The notes: a model not told the origin generated them from the letters alone. 33,206 bases of DNA from Candidatus Heimdallarchaeota archaeon (GCA_027061945.1 JAMOVR010000220.1:1-33206); one strand, 5' to 3'. Shown: positions 1 through 7,948, counted from the first letter of the stretch. Numbers and translations: made by a program.

Positions 1-21
1 TAATACTTAAAGTGATTTTTT

Positions 22-345
22 TTATTGCATGTATTGATTTAGATTAGCAGTATAAGTAATATTTTTACGATATTTTAAATTGCCATTCTTTATTTTAAAC
101 TCATGCTTTTGTTTCATTATCATTGTACAGATTTTGTTATTAGAACATTCTCCAACATAATTATACTTTTTACTTGTAGGCTCAAAGAGAAGTTGACTTC
201 TTGTTTTTGTTTCTTTGTTATAACATTCACAAACAGGCAAGCTCTCTTCGATTATCCCCTCTTCTTTAGACGATTGTTCGTCATTTTCTTTATATGCAAG
301 TTTTCCTAAAACATCTTTCAATAATTCTGGCGCCGAAGACCTCAT
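22..345 (-). CDS. hypothetical small Cys-containing protein
   Basis: 107-aa ORF on minus strand with a CEC...C-x5-C pattern (VCECYNKET...GECSNNKIC); no recognised family. Confidence 0.45.
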   Translation of the reverse strand: MRSSAPELLKDVLGKLAYKENDEQSSKEEGIIEESLPVCECYNKETKTRSQLLFEPTSKKYNYVGECSNNKICTMIMKQKHEFKIKNGNLKYRKNITYTANLNQYMQ

Positions 346-458
346 TACTTACCCCTAATTTATCTCCGATTTTTTGTTCTTAAGAAATAATATTACTACA
401 GTATCATCTTAAGAAAAAAGAATTGTTAATTGTAAATAATGTGCATTTTTTCAATTAC

Positions 459-968
459 TTAATTTTGTTCAAAAGGTAAGCTTGCAAATTCATAAAACAC
501 ATCATGGACATTATCTCCAAGTTTTGCACTGGTCTCATAGTACTTTGCCCCAAGAGAATTAGCGAATTGTTCTGCTTCATTTTTACTTACTTCTCGTTCT
601 CCTAGATCTAATTTATTTCCAACAATTATTTTTTTGACTTCTCCTGCATACATTTTTACTTCGTTAACCCATCTCTTTAGATGGGTGAAGGTCTCTCTTC
701 TAGTTAAGTCAAAAACAATCACTGCTCCTGAAGCTCCTTTAAAATATCTCTGTCTTAAAGATGTAATAAATTCTTGGCCGGCAGTGTCAAAAACAAGGAT
801 CTTCACGATTCCTTTGCCTTTTACTTCTACTTTTTTAAGGAAGAAATCCACTCCTAATGATGGTTTATAGCTTGCTTGAAAACGATTTTGTGTAAATCTA
901 ATTGCTAGGCTAGTTTTCCCCACTTCGTAGTCCCCTACCATTATGATTTTCACTCTATACTCTCTCAC
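459..968 (-). CDS. Ras/Rab-superfamily small GTPase
   Basis: G1 GDYEVGKTS, switch I PSLGVDF, G3 DTAGQE, G4 NKLD, G5 ETSAK all present in order in 169 aa. Confidence 0.95.
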   Translation of the reverse strand: MREYRVKIIMVGDYEVGKTSLAIRFTQNRFQASYKPSLGVDFFLKKVEVKGKGIVKILVFDTAGQEFITSLRQRYFKGASGAVIVFDLTRRETFTHLKRWVNEVKMYAGEVKKIIVGNKLDLGEREVSKNEAEQFANSLGAKYYETSAKLGDNVHDVFYEFASLPFEQN

Positions 969-1412
969 TACACTATCACCAAATGCCTCGTTTTAAAATT
1001 GAAAATGCCCATGTATAATGAACCAAACAATGCTTAAAAATTTGACAGATGGGGTTAATAATTTAAGAATTTTGTCTGTCTCTTCTAAAAGATAGGCTTT
1101 TTAAAATAAAGGCTTATTTTTATACAATGTATTTTCTAAAACATTTATTTATATATACTCTTTAATCATATACAATATAATTTATTGTTTTATTTTTAAA
1201 TTATATGTTTTTTATCTAGTTTAAAATTAATTTAAATCAATATCTAATTATTTCTCTGTTTATGTATTGATTTTAAATAATCTTTTGTCTTTCTTTACTA
1301 TTCATTTGATTAGTAAATGAGTATTCCATTGGGTGAAAAATTCTTCTTTTATTGTTTTCTGGAATTTTAGAAAAAAAAACTAATAATAGGAAGCGCCAAT
1401 AATTTTATCGGT

Positions 1413-1688
1413 GTGTTAATGGGGTCTTATTCCAGCAATTTTACATACAGCCCAGAGGAAGAAGAAATGTCTATTGAATATATCGCGAAGATTAGCAGTG
1501 CAATATCAAGTGGGGTGTATATAAAGACAGAGGAAGTTCATAGAGCCGTATTATATGCTACAAAGCTTTTTATTGCTCACGAAAAAGGAAAAATAAAATT
1601 ATCACAACCTGAATATGATACTTTATTGAATTTTATTTATACTGTTAATTCAAGCAGTTTTGGAATTAATTTATTATCTTCTAGTTAA
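1413..1688 (+). CDS. hypothetical protein (91 aa)
   Basis: ORF with plausible acidic/helical composition; no recognised family; stop codon lies 3 bp before repeat copy A. Confidence 0.4.
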   Translation: MLMGSYSSNFTYSPEEEEMSIEYIAKISSAISSGVYIKTEEVHRAVLYATKLFIAHEKGKIKLSQPEYDTLLNFIYTVNSSSFGINLLSSS

Positions 1689-1690
1689 AA

Positions 1691-1866
1691 TTTAACTTTC
1701 TCGGCGGGAAATTCCCTTCCGAAAGGGAGGGGATGAAATCCGAAAACATCATATGTTTTTTTGTATATTTTTTTCTTGCAGGGCTGGGACGGCCCGTAGC
1801 GTCTGTGGAGAGAGTCTCCTCTGTGAAGCAGGAAGCCCCTCGCAAAAGAAAGGGGTAGTTCACATT
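1691..1866 (+). mobile_element. non-autonomous IS200/IS605-like element (MITE) carrying LE hairpin, tnpB 3' remnant and omegaRNA-like right end, copy A
   Basis: LE-like TTTAACTTTCTCGGCGGGAAATTCCC..GGGAGGGGATGAAA; right end CTGTGGA..GTGAAGCAGGAAGCCCCTCGC..GGGGTAGTTCAC; about 95% identical to the reverse complement of 12502-12679. Confidence 0.8.
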
Positions 1867-2041
1867 AAGTTAGTTTAATAATAACTCCCTTTTTAAAGTA
1901 TTTTTATAAATCTTCAATGCTTAGATTGTGTTTTTTTGCGTTAGAGCTAAATTTCGGTTTATAATGTTCATATGGCTAGAATAAAATAAATAGTTGTACC
2001 GATTAAGAGAATTTGTAGTAAAAATAACTTGGTGCGAGAGT

Positions 2042-2416
2042 ATGGAGAAAAAACAAAAAATATCTTTTAGTTGCCCAGACGATCTGAGAAAAAAAATTGA
2101 TGCGATAGCAAGGAGAGAAGGCGTTCCTCGTTCCAGGTTGATCGTTGAACTTTTAAAGTTAGGGCTTTCTGTTTATGATCCCCAAGCTATGCCATATAGG
2201 GATGTAGGGACGGAGAAAATAATTTTAATGTTTCAACAGCGACTTGAAGAGATTGAACGTTGGAGGGACGAATTAGAAAACTGGAAAAAAAGAATCATGG
2301 AAGAAATAAAAAACCATGAAGGCGTAATTATGGAATTATTGAATGAAGAAGTGATTCAACCACCTCCTGAAAAGAAGAAGAAAAAATATAATCGAATACC
2401 CAAACCTAAAGATTAA
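2042..2416 (+). CDS. ribbon-helix-helix (CopG/Arc-like) protein with C-terminal coiled coil
   Basis: QKISFSCPDDLRKKIDAIARREGVPRSRLIVELLKLGL matches the RHH beta-helix-helix pattern; ORF track starts at 1994 but ATG 2042 fits the domain better. Confidence 0.7.
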   Translation: MEKKQKISFSCPDDLRKKIDAIARREGVPRSRLIVELLKLGLSVYDPQAMPYRDVGTEKIILMFQQRLEEIERWRDELENWKKRIMEEIKNHEGVIMELLNEEVIQPPPEKKKKKYNRIPKPKD

Positions 2417-2448
2417 TCTAAAAAACTAAGAAAATAATTTTTATCTAA

Positions 2449-2566
2449 TTTGACTTTATTGGTGTTAAATTGGTGTTAAGTCTCTTTTTTTAAGGTGGGT
2501 TGGATGTAAACTATACTTTGCTTTTGCAATGGATTTAAATCCCTCAAGGGTGGGGCATGTTTACAT
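2449..2566 (+). mobile_element. degenerate IS200/IS605-like LE+RE remnant (about 115 bp)
   Basis: TTTGACTTTATTGGTG..TTAAGTCTCTTTTTTTAAGGTGGGTTGGATG resembles the LE at 4234; AATCCCTCAAGGGTGGGGCATGTTTACATT resembles the RE. Confidence 0.4.
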
Positions 2567-2692
2567 TATTTATGTTATGCATCCGGGTCATGAAAGGATT
2601 CCATTCTGGAAATCCTAAACCCTGTGAAAGCACGATCGGAGAAGTGACTTGTGTAAGTGAAGATTATTTTCCTTTATTTGTGTTAATGACAA

Positions 2693-3034
2693 TTATAATA
2701 TCTCTTCACCTAATACTTTCGGCTTCTTTTTTTTCTGGGCAACTGCTGCTTTATTTTGTGCTGTTTTTGTTTTAGCTGTAATATAACTATATTTCATTGT
2801 TCCATAAAAAGAAATAATCATTGCAGTAATTACTATTGCCCAACTTTGGATTGCACTACCAATAAATAAAACGATTAGTCCTACAACCATCATTAAGATA
2901 TAGGGCCATGTTGATTGCTTTTTTATTTCTTTTGTCGCCTGTTTTTCCAATATTTCTGGTTTTTTCTTAGCAATCCGTTTATATGCTAATTCTTTTATTT
3001 TTTCATTTTTAGGCTCTGATTTTCTACTTGGCAT
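2693..3034 (-). CDS. small two-TM membrane protein with Lys-rich termini
   Basis: TWPYILMMVVGLIVLFIGSAIQSWAIVITAMIISFYGTM hydrophobic pair flanked by basic tails. Confidence 0.65.
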   Translation of the reverse strand: MPSRKSEPKNEKIKELAYKRIAKKKPEILEKQATKEIKKQSTWPYILMMVVGLIVLFIGSAIQSWAIVITAMIISFYGTMKYSYITAKTKTAQNKAAVAQKKKKPKVLGEEIL

Positions 3035-3154
3035 ATCTTAAATTCACCAACATGTTATTGGCTTTTTATTTAGCATTAATTAACTCAAAATCGTCCTTGT
3101 TTTCCTATAATGAAGCCTTTATTAAATTGTTTTGGCATAGAATAAAAAGAATTT

Positions 3155-4150
3155 TTATTGTTTTGGGCTTAAAATTTTTATTGTCTCTATTGCTTTATCT
3201 ATATTTGTTCCGAAAGGTAGGCTTACTAATGGTGTAGTAGCTCCTGCTTCATAATAATCTTGTAATTTTTCTTTCATTTTTTTCTGTGTTCCCATTATGC
3301 ATGTATCTTCTAAAAGTTCTAATGGAATTGCTTCTGCAGCTTCTTTTCTATTTCCTTTAGCCCACAAAATTCTAATTTCATTTGCTATCTCTTCGTATCC
3401 CATTCTACTTAGCATGTTATTGTAAAAGTTTCCCATGCCTCCAAAATAATATGCTAAATGGTTTTTTAATAAAGTAATAGTTTTTTTATTATCGCCCTTC
3501 AAAGCAAGAACGAACGGAGTAATATCAAAATCATCTTTCTGTTTTCCATAATTCTTAAGATGCTTATGCATAGTGTCTACTTGTTGTCTGAAAGCTTCTA
3601 AAGGCATTAAAACTGGTATCCATCCATCAGCGATTTTTGCAGCTAATTTCATATTTTTTGGTCCTAATGCCGCAATGTGGATCTTTGTAGAATATTTATT
3701 TTTAAAAGAAAGTTTAAAGTCAATTAATTTCCCATAAGTTGAATCCGGAAAATGTAGTCTTTCGTTATTTAATAATGTTTTAACAATCTGTACAAATTCT
3801 TTAGTTCTTTTTAATGGTTTATCAAAGTTTTTCCCATGTAAGTTTTCTACTACTTTTGGTCCACTTAGACCAAGGCCTAAAATAAATCGACCTTCTGAAA
3901 GCTCCTGTAATGTAGCGGAAGTCATTGCTACTAATCCTGGAGATCTCGAGAACATGTTTATTATTCCAGAGCTAAAATGAATTTTTTTAGTTTTTAAAGC
4001 AATTATTGTAAGTTGAGTAACTATATCATGTCCCCACATTTCAGGAACACTTATTTGATTATATCCCTGTTTTTCTACAAGAGGTATTATGTCAATAATT
4101 TGTTTTAAAGGAAAATAATCTGCGCTTATCACTATTCCTAAGTTTCTCAT
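3155..4150 (-). CDS. LLM-class F420-dependent oxidoreductase (luciferase-like, Mer-like fold)
   Basis: IPLVEKQGYNQISVPEMWGHD, SGIINMFSRSPGLVAMTSATLQELSEGRFILGLGLSGP, AADGWIPVLMPLE typical of F420 LLM enzymes. Confidence 0.85.
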   Translation of the reverse strand: MRNLGIVISADYFPLKQIIDIIPLVEKQGYNQISVPEMWGHDIVTQLTIIALKTKKIHFSSGIINMFSRSPGLVAMTSATLQELSEGRFILGLGLSGPKVVENLHGKNFDKPLKRTKEFVQIVKTLLNNERLHFPDSTYGKLIDFKLSFKNKYSTKIHIAALGPKNMKLAAKIADGWIPVLMPLEAFRQQVDTMHKHLKNYGKQKDDFDITPFVLALKGDNKKTITLLKNHLAYYFGGMGNFYNNMLSRMGYEEIANEIRILWAKGNRKEAAEAIPLELLEDTCIMGTQKKMKEKLQDYYEAGATTPLVSLPFGTNIDKAIETIKILSPKQ

Positions 4151-4233
4151 TCTAATACCATTAAAGGACTGAAGATTAAAAAATTAAAAGGTAAAAAATG
4201 TCATGTTAAAATTCTAAATCTAATTAGTATCAG

Positions 4234-4440
4234 TTTAACTTTATTGGCGTGAAGCTCTCTTCCTTTTGTAAAGGTGAGGTGGGATATGAAAACCGATAAA
4301 ATCATGCTTTTATATCATTCCATGATTTTTTTATATACGCCTTTGGGTTAGATATCTGTGAAAAATTCGTATTTTGACCTCTCAAATAACGTGAAATTAC
4401 GGCCATAAAAACCACTCGCATAATCGAGGGAGTAGTTATC
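4234..4440 (+). mobile_element. degenerate IS200/IS605-like non-autonomous element
   Basis: LE-like TTTAACTTTATTGGCGTGAAGCTCTCTTCCTTTTGTAAAGGTGAGGTGGGATATGAAAACCG; RE-like AACCACTCGCATAATCGAGGGAGTAGTTATC. Confidence 0.5.
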
Positions 4441-4457
4441 TTAGATTGTAAGAGGAA

Positions 4458-4465
4458 TTTTATAA
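4458..4465 (+). promoter_or_regulatory. candidate archaeal TATA box for the 4490-4554 RNA
   Basis: TTTATAAG with purine-rich AGAGGAA upstream, centred about 28 nt before the stem-loop. Confidence 0.4.
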
Positions 4466-4489
4466 GTAACCGTTTATTATTTTTTAATG

Positions 4490-4554
4490 TTGCCCGGTAC
4501 GAGGACCTCCCGAGCCGATTATGCGAGGACAGGAGGGGCAAAACCGGGCAAACA
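4490..4554 (+). ncRNA. candidate H/ACA-type box RNA or other compact structured ncRNA
   Basis: 9-bp basal stem TTGCCCGGT/ACCGGGCAA directly followed by ACA; internal-loop pocket; upper stem CCTCC/GGAGG; GC-rich island in an AT-rich intergenic region; T-tract downstream at about 4566-4575. K-turn not convincingly identified. Confidence 0.45.
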
Positions 4555-4609
4555 TTATTCTCCTTAACTTTTTTTATTTAAGTTCAAAAAATAAAATAAT
4601 TAAGAATAC

Positions 4610-6502
4610 TTATGCTATTTTTGTATATATCAGTTCCATAAATGCATCTGAAGCATCTTCAAATTGATTAGCAGCTTTTTCGAAGTGTTCGACACATTCT
4701 TTTAAAACATAAAAAGTAATGAAGTTTTCATTTTTCCCCTCTGATATTAATAATGCCATGAATGAGTCGTATATTTGATCTAACTCTTCCTCTACTTCTT
4801 TCACGCCATGTTGTTTTACCTCGAATTCAGTAAGCTCCATTACAACGCTAGAAACCGCTTTATATAACCTATTAACAAGATGCTCTAGTAACGTTAACTG
4901 TTGTTCAATCTGTTTTAAGAAGTTTTTAGGGATTTGTGTTCCGGTAGATGATAACCACACTAACAGCCTTAACCCTCGGTAGATTTGCCCAATCGCTTTA
5001 TCTTGAAGTAATACGGTTTGCATAAAATATTTAGCATCTTCTCCAGGTCTAAAAGAACCCAATAGTGAATGTTTTAAGTGATTAACCACGTAATCTGCAT
5101 CTCTTTCATTTTGTTTTGCTTTTTTTAATAGTTGAGTAATGTTATCATTGCGATTTTTTTCTAATTCTTTTACCATACTCTTTCCAATTATGATTATATT
5201 TCTTGAGAACTCTAAGTGCTTTTGTATATCTTTAAGGCTGTCCCAAACAGGATTTGTTTCTGGTGCAAACATAGCGTAAAACAGTGCATAAACAATAATA
5301 ATGCCCGCAGTTCCAATAACTAAGTATGAAGCAATTAGAGGTGTAAATGCTTTTTCCATTACATATAGAATTACAAAAACAATACCTAGTACTATAATTC
5401 CTATAAGAGGTGTCATATCCGCAATGAAACGATATGATCCTAGTAGTCGTTTTCTTATATTGGGGGGAACCGTATCATTTGCAATAACTGCGATTGAAGA
5501 ATAATATAGCCCAATGCTTGCTCCTAAGGAGAGAGCAGAAATCATTTTGCCCATAGGTTCAGAGACAATTAAGTAATATAGACTTGTTCCTTGACCTAAC
5601 AATCCAATAACTACAATCCATTTTCTTCCATATTTGTCACCAATTCTTGCTCCTATAACAAGTAAAGATGCCCATGCAATTGTGAATAATCCTAATATTG
5701 TTGCCACGAGTCTATTTGTTCCTTCTTCTCCTTGTATGATAATAAAAGGAACAAGAGCAACAACTATAAATTCGGTGATCTTAGCCAAGTTTCCTACTAA
5801 AAACGCAAGAATTACTGGTTTAGTCTTTACTGGTGGTATAAAAATATCTTTTATCTTTAACGCAGTATTAATTGTTTTTTCTGATTCTGGCATTGATGTC
5901 CGCTTTAAAAACAAGAACACTAATATCATTGCAATAGTTCCTAATATGATTACTACTGCACTTGCTACCCAATAATCTCGTTGGTTAGAAATTAGACCAA
6001 TAAAAAACGCACCCAATGAAATTGAAACATAGGTTGAAACCTCAAAGATACCTAGTACAATTCCCCGGTATTTTGCAGTAAACTTTGATACACCAATACC
6101 CATATAACTTGTTAATGCTATCCCCAATCCCATCCCAACAACAAAGAGCCCTAAGGATAAAGTAAGAAGCACCTGCGTAAAGGTCATGACTCCACCGATT
6201 AGGATCATCAGAGAAGCAAGAAGTGACCACGTAAATTCATTTACTTTCTCAACATATTTTGATGTTATAAGTGCTCCAAATGCTTTACCAAAATTCAGTC
6301 CCGCAATTCCACTAGCAGCTAGTAAAATTCCTAATTCTACGGATCCTTCAACTTGAGTTAATGGGAGAAATAATGAGAGTATTGTTCGAATCGCTCCAGC
6401 AGAAAAAGAAGCAAAAATTACTGTAGTTACTCTTGGTACAAACCAACTTAATGATGGTTTATCTCTATTTATTTCTCCCTTGTCTCTTGATGTTTTCGTC
6501 AT
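4610..6502 (-). CDS. MFS transporter with about 200-aa C-terminal PhoU/DUF47-like helical domain
   Basis: About 12 hydrophobic TM segments, GARIGDKYGRKWIVV loop; C-terminus KQNERDADYVVNHLKHSLL...YVLKECVEHFEKAANQFEDASDAFMELI helical bundle-like. Confidence 0.8.
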   Translation of the reverse strand: MTKTSRDKGEINRDKPSLSWFVPRVTTVIFASFSAGAIRTILSLFLPLTQVEGSVELGILLAASGIAGLNFGKAFGALITSKYVEKVNEFTWSLLASLMILIGGVMTFTQVLLTLSLGLFVVGMGLGIALTSYMGIGVSKFTAKYRGIVLGIFEVSTYVSISLGAFFIGLISNQRDYWVASAVVIILGTIAMILVFLFLKRTSMPESEKTINTALKIKDIFIPPVKTKPVILAFLVGNLAKITEFIVVALVPFIIIQGEEGTNRLVATILGLFTIAWASLLVIGARIGDKYGRKWIVVIGLLGQGTSLYYLIVSEPMGKMISALSLGASIGLYYSSIAVIANDTVPPNIRKRLLGSYRFIADMTPLIGIIVLGIVFVILYVMEKAFTPLIASYLVIGTAGIIIVYALFYAMFAPETNPVWDSLKDIQKHLEFSRNIIIIGKSMVKELEKNRNDNITQLLKKAKQNERDADYVVNHLKHSLLGSFRPGEDAKYFMQTVLLQDKAIGQIYRGLRLLVWLSSTGTQIPKNFLKQIEQQLTLLEHLVNRLYKAVSSVVMELTEFEVKQHGVKEVEEELDQIYDSFMALLISEGKNENFITFYVLKECVEHFEKAANQFEDASDAFMELIYTKIA

Positions 6503-6782
6503 GGTCTTTCACTAATTCTTCGAAATGCTTTATTAGTTCGTCTATGTCTGCTTCTAAAGGTACATATCCTATCCATCCACAACTAGGGCAGTAATATTTA
6601 CTTGGTACAAGAATTCCAGTAACAGAAAACTCGCGTACTGCAGTAGTAACGCACTTAGGACAAAGCTTTATGTATCCTCTTCCAATGCGACTTTTAATTT
6701 GTACTAACCCTTCAATAATATTATCAAGTTCATCAGTATCAAATTCCTCTTTTTGATTTTCCTCAATATTTTCATCATTCAA
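6465..6782 (-). CDS. zinc-ribbon protein
   Basis: CPKC...CPSC Zn ribbon; overlaps the MFS start by 38 nt, suggesting co-transcription. Confidence 0.65.
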   Translation of the reverse strand: MNDENIEENQKEEFDTDELDNIIEGLVQIKSRIGRGYIKLCPKCVTTAVREFSVTGILVPSKYYCPSCGWIGYVPLEADIDELIKHFEELVKDHDENIKRQGRNK

Positions 6783-6800
6783 ATTTTTCTCACTCCTAGT

Positions 6801-7622
6801 TTATTCCTCAATATTTTGTCTTGGCGTGTATTCATCAGAAGGATATTTGCCAGTTAATACATCGTTAGCATACTCTGTCATTGCTTTTGAAATTATTTCG
6901 GATAAGTTTACATATGTTTTCACAAAGGAGGGTTTGAAATCTCCATATCCTAAAATATCATGATAAACAAGTACTTGCCCATCACATAATGGTCCTGCAC
7001 CGATTCCGATCGTAGGAATACTTATGGAATTTGTAATTTTCTCCGCTAGTTTTGCTGGTACCATTTCTAAAACAATACTAAAAACACCAACGTCTTCTAG
7101 TTCTTTTGCTTCTTTTAAAATTCTATCTGCTTCTTTCATGGTTTTTCCTTGAAGCTTATAGCCACCGAATTTATTAACAGATTGTGGTGTAAGTCCCAAA
7201 TGACCCATCACAGGTATTCCTGCATCTAATATTGCTTCTATTTTTTGTAGTGTTTTACCAGCACCTTCTAATTTTACTGCGTTAACTCCTCCTTCCTTTA
7301 CGAATCTTCCTGCATTTATAACTGCACTTTCGATGCTTGCTTGATAACTCATAAATGGCATGTCCCCTATTACTAACGCTCTTTTTGTAGCTCTACTTAC
7401 CATCTCAGAATGATAAATCATTTGTTCCATTGTTACCCGTAGGGTATCTGATCTTCCTTGTACTACCATTCCTAATGAATCACCTACTAAAATAATGTCT
7501 ATCTTTTTTGTGCTATCAATTATTTTTGCGGATATGTAATCATAAGCCGTTACCATTACAATTTTTTGTTTTCCCTTCATTGAGATTATTTGTTGGGGAA
7601 TAATTTTTTTCATCTTGACCAC
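6801..7622 (-). CDS. panB: 3-methyl-2-oxobutanoate (ketopantoate) hydroxymethyltransferase
   Basis: MVTAYDYISAKI, DIILVGDSLGMVVQG, VIGDMPFMSYQ, NAVKLEGAG, VMGHLGLTPQSVN, IGIGAGPLCDGQVLVYHDILG. Confidence 0.97.
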   Translation of the reverse strand: MVKMKKIIPQQIISMKGKQKIVMVTAYDYISAKIIDSTKKIDIILVGDSLGMVVQGRSDTLRVTMEQMIYHSEMVSRATKRALVIGDMPFMSYQASIESAVINAGRFVKEGGVNAVKLEGAGKTLQKIEAILDAGIPVMGHLGLTPQSVNKFGGYKLQGKTMKEADRILKEAKELEDVGVFSIVLEMVPAKLAEKITNSISIPTIGIGAGPLCDGQVLVYHDILGYGDFKPSFVKTYVNLSEIISKAMTEYANDVLTGKYPSDEYTPRQNIEE

Positions 7623-7948
7623 CTATCTATGACCTTGGTTAATATTTAGAGTATTGTTGCTTTAAGAATTATTATTAAAAATAAAACAAATGGACTCATT
7701 AGAGTTAAGAGGAATTGTTTATTTCAACCATAGAATAGAATAATAAGTGAAAATTATTAGAATATTTTTAATAAATACAATCAATATCTTTATGTTTTAT
7801 TTGGGCTGTTAGTGAAATAACTCAATTATTTATAGTGTTTTTCTTTTTCTAAAAAGTTTTTTTCTCTAATATGTAAATTATATTCGTATCCATTTTTTTC
7901 AAAACAATAAATGTTATTTTGTTTGTTTTTGATAATAAAGTGGTAGTA

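Noticed and set aside
970-1410. Long AT-rich intergenic region screened for tRNA, CRISPR repeats or small genes
   Set aside because: No regular repeats, cloverleaf or convincing ORF; only homopolymeric A/T runs.
1681-1863. 60-aa minus-strand ORF in the ORF track
   Set aside because: Lies entirely within the IS605-like repeat on the strand opposite the tnpB remnant and omegaRNA; treated as fortuitous.
2557-2775. 72-aa plus-strand ORF
   Set aside because: Overlaps the 3' end of the minus-strand membrane-protein gene and the structured noncoding patch; low-complexity hydrophobic translation.
4302-4541. 79-aa minus-strand ORF
   Set aside because: Spans the MITE right end and the candidate structured RNA; no protein-like features.
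4490-4554. tRNA, 5S rRNA or SRP RNA
   Set aside because: No T-loop TTCGANTC or cloverleaf, too short for 5S, and no SRP helix-8 GGAA/AGCAG motifs on either strand.
5301-5975. Plus-strand ORFs antisense to the MFS gene
   Set aside because: Mirror-frame artefacts of a strongly supported transporter ORF.
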